From positions 434,001 through 498,000 of the forward strand of contig NZ_CALUWO010000001.1 of NCBI RefSeq assembly GCF_944324505.1: a stretch of 64,000 nt of DNA, read 5' to 3'. Both the position numbers and the translations under genes were made by a program. Positions 1 to 7,698 of this stretch are shown piece by piece. The notes below the pieces were generated by a model. It did no database searches, was not told the DNA's origin, and saw only the letters and a program-made list of their open reading frames with translations. The DNA is from an uncultured Desulfovibrio sp. (GTDB lineage Bacteria; Desulfobacterota; Desulfovibrionia; Desulfovibrionales; Desulfovibrionaceae). Each line of letters starts with the position of its first letter. Position 1 is the first letter of the stretch.

Positions 1-574
1 CGCTGCTGAGGATAAGGCGGCCAGGCATGGCATTGACGATCTTCAGATAGATCATGTCCTCCACGCTGACGGCAAAGATGCGTCCGGGCACCGGCTCACA
101 CTGGCTCTGATCGATGAGCACCACATCATTGTGCAGAATGCGCGGCTGCATGCTGTCGCCGGAGACTCGCAGCAGGGCCATGCGGGACGGATTGCCCTTG
201 CGCCGCAGAAAATCATACCGGAAGGCATAGTGCCGCAGCACCTCGCCGCTGGTCTCCAGGCTGCCCGTTCCGGCGGAAAGACGGGCCTCCACCAGCGGCA
301 CCATGACCAGCTCCGCTTCTTCGGCGCAAAAGCTCCCCTCCGGCTGCCCCCGGCCCGCCAGCAGCCAGTCCAGCGAACAACGCAACGCCGTGGACAGACG
401 CACAGCCAGCTCGCCCTTGGGCATCTGGCCGCGCTCGTACTGCTGCATGGTCGTCAGACTCACCCCTACCCGGCTGGCCAGCTCCTGCTTGTGCAGCCCC
501 AGCGCCGTGCGCCGCATGCGCAGGCGTCCCGCAAAGCCCTCCCCCATGCCCCTGCCGATCCTGCCTTCCGTCAT
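1..574 (-). CDS. Phage repressor, XRE helix-turn-helix plus S24/LexA-like peptidase (C-terminus cut by window)
   Basis: Reading leftward from the ATG at 572-574 (preceded by GGAGG on the minus strand) gives an open frame to the window edge. Residues ~15-65 form an XRE-type helix-turn-helix (GLHKQELASRVGVSLTTMQQ), followed by a linker with an Ala-Gly pair (SAGTG), the usual position for self-cleavage. A LexA/CI-type S24 peptidase follows, with catalytic Ser in VSGDSMQ and the expected Lys in IYLKIV. Family knowledge: such proteins hold a prophage silent and self-cleave after RecA activation in DNA damage. It faces the AT-rich operator region 610-674 and the divergent phage genes. Only the last residues are missing. 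Confidence is high on the family; its exact target is inferred from position. Confidence 0.9.
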   Translation of the reverse strand, partial: MTEGRIGRGMGEGFAGRLRMRRTALGLHKQELASRVGVSLTTMQQYERGQMPKGELAVRLSTALRCSLDWLLAGRGQPEGSFCAEEAELVMVPLVEARLSAGTGSLETSGEVLRHYAFRYDFLRRKGNPSRMALLRVSGDSMQPRILHNDVVLIDQSQCEPVPGRIFAVSVEDMIYLKIVNAMPGRLILSS

Positions 575-609
575 TTTTCCTCCAATAAAATTCGCCGCTT
601 GCAGAAAAT

Positions 610-674
610 AAAAGAAAAGTTGCACATTTTTCTTTTGAGTTTTTCTAGAAAACATGTAAACAAATACATGTTTT
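610..674. promoter_or_regulatory. Candidate operator region with two inverted repeats
   Basis: The DNA between the repressor and the first rightward gene is sharply more AT-rich than its surroundings. It holds a perfect inverted repeat, AAAACATGTA (649-658) and TACATGTTTT (665-674), separated by six bases. A second repeat is AAAAGAAAA (610-618) against TTTTCTTTT (628-636). Spaced palindromes between a CI-like gene and divergent phage genes are the standard place for repressor operators. I could not pick the promoters with confidence. From 675 to 824 nothing else is evident except the ribosome-binding site of the next gene. Confidence 0.6.
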
Positions 675-824
675 ACGAAAAGCCTAGCCAAGAACGGCAG
701 TACGCGCAAGGAAAAAACAAGGCGATACCAGGTGATTCCCCGTAGCTTCGTGCCCTGGCTGCTGTTCTTGCCTGACACAAAACTTTCATGCTGCAAACGG
801 TTTTCCGATTGCAAGGGAGGAAAG

Positions 825-1088
825 ATGCTGCCTTTGCCCTATCATCTGGACGTGGTCTGCCGGGTTCTTGAGGGCCTGGACCACCAGGGGGAACATCGTG
901 CACCGGTGATTGCGCTGGCCGCCTGCCACCTGCGCCTGCTGGCCCTGCTCAGCCGTAGCCGCGCCATGGGCGGCAGCCCGGGTGCGGCGCTTCCGCCAGC
1001 CACCGGCCGGGTGGACAGCCCTCTGCGGCAGGCCGCAGCGCCTGCCCGCAACCTCATTGCCGATGGAGGGTGCCATGTGCTGCAATGA
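825..1088 (+). CDS. Small phage protein of unknown function
   Basis: An 87-residue protein beginning MLPLPYHLDVVCRV. The start at 825 is chosen because AGGGAGGA lies just upstream; the frame is open further upstream but lacks a ribosome-binding site there. It is the first rightward gene after the repressor/operator region, in the position of an early regulatory or Cro-like gene. I see no helix-turn-helix or other recognisable domain. The C-terminal half is rich in Ala, Pro and Arg. It overlaps the next gene by 14 bases, so the two are probably translationally coupled. Confidence 0.6.
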   Translation: MLPLPYHLDVVCRVLEGLDHQGEHRAPVIALAACHLRLLALLSRSRAMGGSPGAALPPATGRVDSPLRQAAAPARNLIADGGCHVLQ

Positions 1089-1704
1089 CCGCCTGCTTCT
1101 TCCGGGAAAAAGCCCGGCACGTCCCCGGACGCATGCCGCGTCCGGCACGGCGCGTCCGGCACGCGGGGGCGGAGCCGGCAGCCGCCCCTCGGCCAGCGGG
1201 CAGCCGCCGGAGCTGCCCCTGCCGTCATCTGCCCTTGCCCCGTCGCAGGCCCCTGACCAGCAGCAGGTATGGCAGGCCCTGCGCCGCAGGCTCAGCCCCA
1301 ATGCCCGGCTCATTCTGCACGTCCTGCAGGACGATGGGGCGGCCTTTACCCGCCTGCTGCGCACCTGTGGCGGCCAGGCCCTGCGCATTCCCCGCCGCCT
1401 GCCCCCGGAGCAGCACGCCCTGCGCCGCGCCCTGGGGACGGACATCCTGCAACGCCTCATGACGGTCTTTGGCGGCACCACGGTCTATGTTCCGCGCTGC
1501 CGCCATCTGCTGGCGGCCCTGCATCGCCAGAACCTCATTGCCCGCTTTGAACGGTATACCGCCAGCGGCCTTTCCAGCGGCGCCGCCGTGCGCTGTCTGG
1601 CCGGGGAAGCCGCCTGCAGCGAGCGGCGCATCTGGCAGATACTCAAGACCTGCGACAGCCTGCCCCCGGAAGCCCGCTTTCTTCCCGACATGCTGAAGCG
1701 CTGA
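1075..1704 (+). CDS. Mor/C-like phage transcription activator
   Basis: Starting at the ATG at 1075 (GGAGGG upstream), the protein is 209 residues. The first ~60 residues are Pro/Ala-rich and probably disordered. The C-terminal part has the pattern of the Mor/C activators of Mu-like phages: a VYVPRC motif, a helical segment (LLAALHRQNLIARFERYTAS), then SGAAVRCLAGEAACSERRIWQIL as a helix-turn-helix with a conserved SERRIWQIL-type end. Mu Mor and C activate middle and late transcription from dyad sites. The position just before the late block, and a 14-bp palindrome at 1918-1931, fit a late activator. The family call is from motif pattern only; the rest is inference. Confidence 0.6.
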   Translation: MCCNDRLLLPGKSPARPRTHAASGTARPARGGGAGSRPSASGQPPELPLPSSALAPSQAPDQQQVWQALRRRLSPNARLILHVLQDDGAAFTRLLRTCGGQALRIPRRLPPEQHALRRALGTDILQRLMTVFGGTTVYVPRCRHLLAALHRQNLIARFERYTASGLSSGAAVRCLAGEAACSERRIWQILKTCDSLPPEARFLPDMLKR

Positions 1705-1780
1705 CACGCTGTCGCGTGCGGGCATGCGGCCCTTTCTCCCGCCTGATCCCTTCCGCACCCTTCCTGAAAACCGTCTGACA

Positions 1781-1818
1781 ACGCCCGGTATCTTTCCCGT
1801 GAAAGGCCGGGCGTTTTG
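1781..1818 (+). terminator. Rho-independent terminator after the regulator
   Basis: ACGCCCGG (1781-1788) pairs with CCGGGCGT (1807-1814), followed by a short T run. It separates the regulatory gene from the late block. The gap 1705-2017 otherwise contains the palindrome at 1918-1931 and the ribosome-binding site of the lysin gene, and nothing else recognisable. Confidence 0.7.
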
Positions 1819-1917
1819 TCGTGCCCGTCAGGGTGGCGCGCCCTTCTTGCTTCCTTCCCGCGCCGCTCCCGCCGGCCGCCCTCCCGGAAACCCCCGGCCG
1901 GCGCCGTCTTTTCCTGT

Positions 1918-1931
1918 CTGAAAGATTTCAG
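1918..1931. promoter_or_regulatory. 14-bp palindrome, candidate late activator site
   Basis: CTGAAAGATTTCAG is an uninterrupted dyad (six-base arms around GA) lying 87 bases before the endolysin start, in the only intergenic space ahead of the late block. A Mor-like protein gene lies just upstream and Mor/C proteins bind dyads upstream of the promoters they activate. The link between the two is inference; no clear -10/-35 pair was found here. Confidence 0.4.
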
Positions 1932-2017
1932 TCTTACGGCAGAGGCCCGTTGGGGCATGGTGTCGTCACGGCGCACGGCAGCAGGCCGCGCCCGCAGACC
2001 ACACAAGGAGAATCCCC

Positions 2018-2698
2018 ATGTCTTCCGCCTTTGCTCTTGCCCATGCCTTTACCGCCCACTGGGAGGGCGGCCTCGTGGATCATCCCGCTGATCCCGGCGG
2101 CATCACCCGCTACGGCGTTTCCTTCCGCTGGGTGCAGGACCTGGCCGACGAAGCCCGGCAGCGCTGTCTGCGGCAGGCCCGGCGCTGCCCCTCGTGCAGC
2201 CTGCGCGGGACATCCCGCTGCCAGGCCTTTGCCCTGGACATGGATATGGACGGCGACATCGATGCCGACGATATCCGCGCCTGTACCCGGGAACAGGCGG
2301 CTGCCCTGTTCAAGACCCATTTCTGGGACGCCCTGTCCTGCCAGGACCTGCCGCTGCCGCTGGCCGTGGTGCTGTATGACGGCGCGGTGAACATGGGGCC
2401 GGCCAGGGCCGTGCGTCAGTTGCAGCAGGCCCTCAATCTGGTGGGCGAGGCCCGCCTGGACCACTTCACCCCCCTGGAGGAGGACGGCCTCATGGGACCG
2501 CTGACCCTGGAAATGGCCCGCACCATGGCGGAAAGCGATCTGCATGACTATACCGCCCGTCAGGTCCTGCGCCAGCGCGATGCCTTTTACCGGGAACTGG
2601 CGGCACGCCGACCGTCCATGCAGGTCTTTCTGCGCGGCTGGCGCAATCGGGTGGCGGCCCTCGGGCAGTATCTGGCCCGTCTGGAACGGGAGAACTAG
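2018..2698 (+). CDS. Phage endolysin, glycoside hydrolase family 108 type, with EF-hand-like loop
   Basis: A 226-residue lysozyme of the GH108 / predicted peptidoglycan-binding PG_binding_3 type. The N-terminal signature EGGLVDHPADPGG (residues 16-28) holds the catalytic Glu (E16), and VLYDGAVNMGP begins the helical second half. It cuts peptidoglycan glycan strands for host lysis. Residues 74-85 match a calcium EF-hand loop (Asp at 74, 76, 78, Gly 79, Asp 80, Ile 81, Asp 85), next to a short cysteine-containing insert (Cys 50, 57, 60, 68). There is no signal peptide, so the holin that follows is needed for export. AAGGAG lies at the right spacing. It opens the late operon, an unusual place for a lysin relative to the terminase. 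Confidence 0.85.
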   Translation: MSSAFALAHAFTAHWEGGLVDHPADPGGITRYGVSFRWVQDLADEARQRCLRQARRCPSCSLRGTSRCQAFALDMDMDGDIDADDIRACTREQAAALFKTHFWDALSCQDLPLPLAVVLYDGAVNMGPARAVRQLQQALNLVGEARLDHFTPLEEDGLMGPLTLEMARTMAESDLHDYTARQVLRQRDAFYRELAARRPSMQVFLRGWRNRVAALGQYLARLEREN

Positions 2699-2700
2699 CC

Positions 2701-3006
2701 ATGTGGACCCTGCTTACCCGTTCGCTGAATACCCTGGGCCGCGGTCTGGGCAGGCTGCTCGGCCATGATGCCCGTCAGGCCCAGATTCAGGCCCGTCTCA
2801 ATGAGCAGGAGATCGAGGGCGCTCCCCCAAGCCTGCTGCGCCTCTGGCGCGCCTTTCTGGGCTGGATGCTGACCCTGCTCTTCGGCTGGGAGGTGCTGGG
2901 ACGAATGGTGCTCATCCCCCTGCTGGCGCCGCAGTGGCTGCCCGCCCTGCCGCCGTCCACCCTTGACCAGATCATGCGCCTGCTGCTGGGCATGCTGGGA
3001 CTGTAA
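2701..3006 (+). CDS. Phage holin, GTA-type 3TM holin-like
   Basis: A 101-residue protein starting two bases after the lysin stop codon. It has a short amphipathic N-terminus, then PPSLLRLWRAFLGWMLTLLFGWEVL and a second hydrophobic stretch (MVLIPLLAPQWLPALP...), ending in LLLGMLGL. This is the arrangement of the GTA_holin_3TM family, in which a conserved Arg-Pro/Trp region precedes the membrane segments. It would form the inner-membrane lesions that release the endolysin. The pairing with the lysin supports the call; the family is recognised by shape rather than by strong motifs. Confidence 0.65.
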   Translation: MWTLLTRSLNTLGRGLGRLLGHDARQAQIQARLNEQEIEGAPPSLLRLWRAFLGWMLTLLFGWEVLGRMVLIPLLAPQWLPALPPSTLDQIMRLLLGMLGL

Positions 3007-3020
3007 ACAGGAGACTGCCC

Positions 3021-3413
3021 ATGCCCTCCCCCCTCTTTCCCGTTCTTGTGGCGCCGCTGCTGGTGCTGGCGGTTCAGGCCGCCGCGCTCTGGGGCCTCTG
3101 GAGCCTGCGCCGGGCCTTTGTGCGCCAGGAAGACCTGAATACCTGTCAGGAGCAGCAAAAGCGGCGTGAGCGGCTGCTGCAACGGCGTCTGCTTCTGCTG
3201 GAGCAGGAGGTCCGGCATCTGCCCACCCAGGAACGGCTCCACCATCTTCAGGCCGACATTGCCGCCCTGCGCGGGGACATCATGACCCTTCATGCCCGCA
3301 TGGGCGGGCTGGAACAGCTGCTGGAACGTCTGGAGCGGCATCTGGAACGGCAGGAAGACCGCCTGTCGCCCCCGGACCTGCCCAGAACAGGCCCGCTGCG
3401 GGGGAATGCCTGA
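3021..3413 (+). CDS. Small membrane-anchored coiled-coil phage protein (DUF2730-like)
   Basis: A 130-residue protein with one N-terminal membrane helix (about residues 5-28) followed by a long Leu/Arg/Glu-rich coiled coil to about residue 115. The layout (short N-terminus, helix, coiled coil containing LPTQERLHHLQADIAALRG) resembles the DUF2730 family next to the lysis genes of Mu-like phages. A spanin-like lysis role is possible because of the neighbours, but no lipobox or partner gene is seen. The stop codon overlaps the next start in TGATG, so translation is coupled. Confidence 0.55.
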   Translation: MPSPLFPVLVAPLLVLAVQAAALWGLWSLRRAFVRQEDLNTCQEQQKRRERLLQRRLLLLEQEVRHLPTQERLHHLQADIAALRGDIMTLHARMGGLEQLLERLERHLERQEDRLSPPDLPRTGPLRGNA

Positions 3414-3703
3414 TGCCCCGCGCTCCCCGCCGCAGCCCTGCGCTCACGCCGGAAGCCGACGACATGGCCCAAAGCCTGCGCCGCCGCCTGCTGGCCCTGA
3501 CCCAAAGGCTGGATGCGGCCGACGTTTCCGACAAGGGCATCGACATGATCAAGGAAATCCGCGAGCTGCATGCCCTGCTCTGTGCCCTGCGCGGAGACGC
3601 TCCGCCGCAACCGCCCCCGCCGCTGGTGGTGAGCTGGCGCGATCCCGCGCCCCCCGCCACCGGCCCGGAAGTGCCGCCGCCCCCGCCGTCTCCCGCATCC
3701 TGA
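3413..3703 (+). CDS. Small phage protein before the large terminase
   Basis: A 96-residue protein whose middle (about residues 15-60) is helical and charged, and whose tail is extremely Pro-rich. It sits between the coiled-coil protein and the large terminase, where podoviruses often carry the small terminase subunit. I do not see a DNA-binding helix-turn-helix, so a small terminase role is only a positional guess. It is coupled to the upstream gene by a TGATG overlap. Confidence 0.5.
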   Translation: MPRAPRRSPALTPEADDMAQSLRRRLLALTQRLDAADVSDKGIDMIKEIRELHALLCALRGDAPPQPPPPLVVSWRDPAPPATGPEVPPPPPSPAS

Positions 3704-3721
3704 CAGTCACACGAGGTCACC

Positions 3722-5041
3722 ATGTGTCCAGTCATTCCCTACAGCCCCCGACCGTTGCAGTGGCAGTTTCATGCCCAGCGCAGCCGCTTCTGCGTCCTGC
3801 TCTGCCACCGGCGCTTCGGCAAGACCGTGGCGGCCATTAACGACCTTTTGCGCGAGGCCCTGCGCTCCGGCCGGAATGACTGGCGCGCCGTCTATGCCGC
3901 CCCCTATCTGGGGCAGGCCAAGGCCGTGGCCTGGGACTACCTGCGCCGCTTTGCCGGCGCCGTGCCGGGAACCCGCTTTCTGGAAAGCGAGCTGCGCTGC
4001 GACCTGCCCACGGGCGCCCGTATCCGCCTGCTCGGCATGGACAATGCCCACGCCCTGCGCGGTCTCTACCTGGACGACATTGTTCTGGATGAACCGGCCG
4101 ACATGCCCCGCAGCGTCTGGTCCCAGGTCATCCGGCCCATGCTGGCCGACCGGCAGGGGCGCGCCCTGTTCTGCGGCACTCCCCACGGTACGGACAATCT
4201 GCTGTTCGATGTCTGGCAGCAGGCCGGCAGGGAAGGCGCAGCCGGCGGCTGGAGCCGTTTCCGCTTTCCGGCCTCGCAAACCGGCTATCTGCCCGCCGCC
4301 GAGCTGGAAGCTGCCCGCCGCAGCATGGACGAGGACGAATACCGGCAGGAATTCGAATGCTCCTTCAGCGCCGCGCTGCGCGGCAGCTATTATGCCCCCC
4401 TGCTGGAGCAGGCCGAGCGGGAAGGGCGTGTGGGCACGGTGCCCCCTTCGCCGGACCTGCCCGTGCATACGGCCTGGGACCTGGGCATGGATGACGCCAC
4501 GGCCATCTGGTTCTTTCAGGTGGAGCCGGGAGGCGGCTGGCGCGTGCTGGACTACTACGCGGCAGATGGCGAGGGTCTGGGCCATTATGCCCGTGTGCTG
4601 GAGGCCAAGGCCCGCCCGGCGGGCAGTGCCGGCATCCTGCCGGGGCGCGGCTTCCGCTATGGGCAGCATCTGGCTCCGCACGACATCCGCGTGCGCGAGC
4701 TGGGCACAGGCCAGAGCCGTCAGGAAAGTGCCGCCGCCCTGGGCATCCGCTTTCATCTGGCGCCCTCCCTGCCCGTAGCCGACGGTATCGACGCCGTGCG
4801 CCGCCTGCTGCCCCGCTGCTGGTTTGATGCCACCCACTGCGGCCCCGGTCTTCAGGCCCTGCGCACCTACCGCCGCCGCTGGCAGCCCCGGCAGGAGCAG
4901 TTCGGCAGCGGCCCCCTGCACGATGCCAGCAGTCACGCGGCCGATGCCTTCCGCTACGCGGCCACGGGCTGGCGCCCCCCTGTGGACATGCGTACCGCCC
5001 CCCGGCGCGCCCGTACCCGCTACGACATCTTTGGAGACTGA
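3722..5041 (+). CDS. Phage terminase large subunit
   Basis: A 439-residue packaging motor. The N-terminal ATPase has a Walker A motif HRRFGKT (about residues 30-37) and a Walker B in DDIVLDEPADMP. The C-terminal RNase H-like nuclease shows AWDLGMDDAT as its first acidic strand and ends in ASSHAADAFRYAA with the last catalytic Asp. These are the features of the Terminase_6N/6C group found in podoviruses with BPP-1-type heads. It cuts and pumps DNA into the prohead through the portal. All key residues are intact, so packaging ability is plausible even if the element is otherwise reduced. Confidence 0.9.
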   Translation: MCPVIPYSPRPLQWQFHAQRSRFCVLLCHRRFGKTVAAINDLLREALRSGRNDWRAVYAAPYLGQAKAVAWDYLRRFAGAVPGTRFLESELRCDLPTGARIRLLGMDNAHALRGLYLDDIVLDEPADMPRSVWSQVIRPMLADRQGRALFCGTPHGTDNLLFDVWQQAGREGAAGGWSRFRFPASQTGYLPAAELEAARRSMDEDEYRQEFECSFSAALRGSYYAPLLEQAEREGRVGTVPPSPDLPVHTAWDLGMDDATAIWFFQVEPGGGWRVLDYYAADGEGLGHYARVLEAKARPAGSAGILPGRGFRYGQHLAPHDIRVRELGTGQSRQESAAALGIRFHLAPSLPVADGIDAVRRLLPRCWFDATHCGPGLQALRTYRRRWQPRQEQFGSGPLHDASSHAADAFRYAATGWRPPVDMRTAPRRARTRYDIFGD

Positions 5042-5042
5042 T

Positions 5043-5906
5043 ATGCCCATCGACTATGCCTACCGCCCCGTAACCCTGCCGGGCGAGCGCGATGCCCTCT
5101 TCTTCCGCATGCGCGATGAAGGGCTGCTGCCCTGGGCCATGTATGCCCTTGCCCGTCCCGGCCTGCGCCACTGGCGCCGGCTGACCCAGCCGCGTCAGGG
5201 CCTTCTGCTGGTCTGCGAGGCGAGCACCGCCGCAACGCCCCCTGCCCGCGGCACGGCCCTGGGCGACAGCGCCGCCCCGCCCCTGACCGATACCCGCGCC
5301 ATCCGGGCCATGGGCCTGTTCAGCGGCTGGCGCGGCAGGGTGGCGGAATTCGATTTCACGGTATTCCGCCCCCATTTTTCCGAAGCCGTGCCCATGGCCC
5401 TGGGCGCCTTCCACTGGATGTTCAGCCATACCCGCGTCTCGGCCATCATGGGCCTGTGCCCGGCAAGCAACCGCCATGCCTGGCGGCTGGCCACGGCCTG
5501 CGGCTTCCGCCTGCTGGCCCGCCTGCCCCAGGCCTGCCATCTGGCCCGCCGGCAGTGCCATGTGGACGGCATGCTGGTCTGCTGCACGCCCGACAGCCTG
5601 AAGAACGCCGCACACAGCGCCGGCCGGAAGGGCGGCCAGCCGGCAACGCGGACGCCCCTGTCATCTGCAACCATCACCCCCCGGGAGGACATCATGGGAT
5701 TCGGAGGAAGTTCCACCCCCAGCGTACCGGCCGTGACGCCTGCGCCCAAGCAGGAAGTACAGAAACCCGTTACCGAAGCGGCCACTGCCGCCCGCCAAAG
5801 CCAGAAGGACAAGGCCGCCAAGGCTGCGGGCATTCGCGGGTCCATCTATACGGACCCGCTGCGCCGGCAGTCGGAAACGAACGGCAAGACCCTGCTGGGG
5901 CAGTAG
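5043..5906 (+). CDS. Phage GNAT-like acetyltransferase fused in frame to a small virion-type protein
   Basis: One 287-residue open frame starting at the ATG at 5043, one base after the terminase stop. Residues ~1-190 resemble phage GNAT-like proteins placed after terminases (MGLFSGWRG...FDFTVFRPHFSEA...CPASNRHAWRLATACGFRLL). The last 70 residues, from MGFGGSST at 5694, are a different unit: Pro/Gln/Lys-rich, ending IRGSIYTDPLRRQ. That unit is normally a separate small gene before the portal in related phages. No stop codon separates them, while a strong internal ribosome-binding site precedes 5694. Either a true fusion or two products from one frame is possible. Confidence 0.65.
   Translation: MPIDYAYRPVTLPGERDALFFRMRDEGLLPWAMYALARPGLRHWRRLTQPRQGLLLVCEASTAATPPARGTALGDSAAPPLTDTRAIRAMGLFSGWRGRVAEFDFTVFRPHFSEAVPMALGAFHWMFSHTRVSAIMGLCPASNRHAWRLATACGFRLLARLPQACHLARRQCHVDGMLVCCTPDSLKNAAHSAGRKGGQPATRTPLSSATITPREDIMGFGGSSTPSVPAVTPAPKQEVQKPVTEAATAARQSQKDKAAKAAGIRGSIYTDPLRRQSETNGKTLLGQ
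5694..5906 (+). CDS. Probable internal start: small phage protein before the portal
   Basis: The ATG at 5694 is preceded by GGGAGGAC at good spacing and lies in frame within the GNAT-like ORF. Translation from here gives a 70-residue protein starting MGFGGSSTPSVPAVTPAPKQ and ending SETNGKTLLGQ, the typical form of small proteins encoded just before podovirus portals. It probably exists as its own product. Its role in the virion or prohead is unknown. Confidence 0.55.
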   Translation: MGFGGSSTPSVPAVTPAPKQEVQKPVTEAATAARQSQKDKAAKAAGIRGSIYTDPLRRQSETNGKTLLGQ

Positions 5907-5907
5907 C

Positions 5908-7698
5908 ATGGACGTGCTGCTGCGGGGCGGTCCGCCCCCTTTTCCCCGCCGGCCGGAGGACAACGCCCCACCGCAGGCCAATATGGCCGCCCTGGCCCGG
6001 CGCTGGCACGCCCTGCTGGAACGCCGCGCCCCGTGGGACACGGCCTGGCAGAGTCTGGCAGAGCATTTTCTGCCCACACGCTGCCGCCTGAACCCGCAGG
6101 AGGAAAGCCGCCCCCTGCTCAATCACCGTCTGGTGGACGCCACGGGGATTCTGGCCATGCGCACGCTGGCTGCCGGCCTGCAGGGCGGCATGACCAGCCC
6201 GGCGCGCCAGTGGTTCCGCCTGTCCCTGGACGATGCCGACCTGGCCGACAGCCGTGCCGGACAGCTGTATCTGGACGAGGTGGAACGCCGCATGCGGGTG
6301 CTGTTTCAGCGGTCCAATTTCTATAACGCCATGCACACCCTCTATGCCCAGCTGGGCACCTTTGGGACAGCCTTTCTCTTTGAACTGGCCGATCCCCGGC
6401 ACGGCTTCCGCTTTCTGCCGCTCTGCGCAGGGGAATACGCGCTGGATACGGATGCCGGCCGCCGCGTGGACACGGTTTTTCGGCGCAGCGCCATGAGCCT
6501 GCGTCAGCTGGAAGAGGTCTTCGGCCTGGCGGCCCTGCCGGAAAACCTGCGCCGGGCGGTCCGCCGTACACCAGACCTGCGCCGCACCGTGGTGCATGCC
6601 GTCTTTCCGCGCCGTCATGGCAGGCCCGGACTGCTGGCGCCGCATTGTCTGCCCGTGGCCTCCGTTCACTGGCTGGAAGGCCAGGAAGGCCAGGCCGTGC
6701 CCCTGCGCATTTCCGGCTTTCAGGACTTTCCCGGCTTCGGGCCGCGCTGGGACGTGGCAGGCAATGACGTTTACGGCCGCTCGCCGGCCATGGATGCCCT
6801 GCCGGACTGCCGCATGCTGCAACAGATGGGCATTACCACGCTCAAGGCCATCCACAAGGCCGTGGACCCGCCCATGAGCGTTTCTGCCGGCCTCCGGGCC
6901 GTGGGCCTGGACCTGACGCCGGGCGGCATCAATTACGTGGACAGCCTGCCCGGCCAGAGTCCGCTGGCTGCTACGCCGCTGCTCCAGCTCAAACCCGATC
7001 TGGCCCAGTCCCGTCAGGCCATGCAGGCCGTTCAGGAACAGATCCGGGCCGGCCTGTACAATGACCTCTTCCGGCTCATTCTGGAAGGCCGCTCCAAGGT
7101 CACGGCCAGTGAAATCGCGGCCCGGGAGGAGGAAAAGATGGTGCTCATCGGTCCGGTGCTGGAACGCCTGCATGACGAGCTGCTCATACCGCTCATGGAC
7201 AGGACCTTTGCCCTCATGCAGCGGCTGGACATGCTGCCCCCCTGTCCGCCGGAACTGCGGGGCCGCCGGCTGAAGGTGGAATTTGTCTCCCTGCTGGCCC
7301 AGGCCCAGAAGCTGGTGGGCAGCGGCGCCACCCAGCACTATCTGGACCTGACCCTGCGCGCCGCTTCCGCCTGGCCCGAAGCCCTGGACAGCGTCAACGT
7401 GGACCACCTGCTGGACCAGTATGCCCGCGACCTGGGGCTGCCCGTTCACCTTACCCGCTCCCTGGAGGAGCGGCAGGCCCTGCGCCTGAGCCGAAGCAGG
7501 GAGCAGCAGCAGGACAGCCTGCTGCAACAGGTGGAACGCGTGGTGGACATGGGCAAGACGCTCTCCCAGAGCGAAGTGACCCTGAACGGGCAGAAGCGCT
7601 CCCTGCTGGACGGACTGGGCATGGCCCTGGAGCGCCTGGCCATGCCCCGGACCGGGGCGGCTGCCGTGCCCGCCGGAGAGGAGCCCCCCCATGCCTGA
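5908..7698 (+). CDS. Portal (head-tail connector) protein, podovirus type
   Basis: A 596-residue protein of the podoviral Head-tail connector family (PF12236 type). Recognisable segments are the N-terminal helix with ALARRWHALLERRAPWDTAW, LVDATGILAMRTLAAGLQGGMTSPAR, the core YDVYGRSP-like stretch NDVYGRSPAMDALPD, and the long C-terminal helical region. Twelve copies normally form the ring through which DNA enters and leaves the head, docking the terminase and later the tail adaptor. Length is normal for the family. It starts one base after the preceding stop and overlaps the next gene by eight bases. Confidence 0.85.
   Translation: MDVLLRGGPPPFPRRPEDNAPPQANMAALARRWHALLERRAPWDTAWQSLAEHFLPTRCRLNPQEESRPLLNHRLVDATGILAMRTLAAGLQGGMTSPARQWFRLSLDDADLADSRAGQLYLDEVERRMRVLFQRSNFYNAMHTLYAQLGTFGTAFLFELADPRHGFRFLPLCAGEYALDTDAGRRVDTVFRRSAMSLRQLEEVFGLAALPENLRRAVRRTPDLRRTVVHAVFPRRHGRPGLLAPHCLPVASVHWLEGQEGQAVPLRISGFQDFPGFGPRWDVAGNDVYGRSPAMDALPDCRMLQQMGITTLKAIHKAVDPPMSVSAGLRAVGLDLTPGGINYVDSLPGQSPLAATPLLQLKPDLAQSRQAMQAVQEQIRAGLYNDLFRLILEGRSKVTASEIAAREEEKMVLIGPVLERLHDELLIPLMDRTFALMQRLDMLPPCPPELRGRRLKVEFVSLLAQAQKLVGSGATQHYLDLTLRAASAWPEALDSVNVDHLLDQYARDLGLPVHLTRSLEERQALRLSRSREQQQDSLLQQVERVVDMGKTLSQSEVTLNGQKRSLLDGLGMALERLAMPRTGAAAVPAGEEPPHA

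Noticed and set aside
3707..5050. Long antisense open frame opposite the terminase gene
   Set aside because: Reads as Gly/Ala/His-rich low-complexity protein without motifs. Such shadows are expected in GC-rich DNA opposite real genes; the terminase frame has all its motifs.
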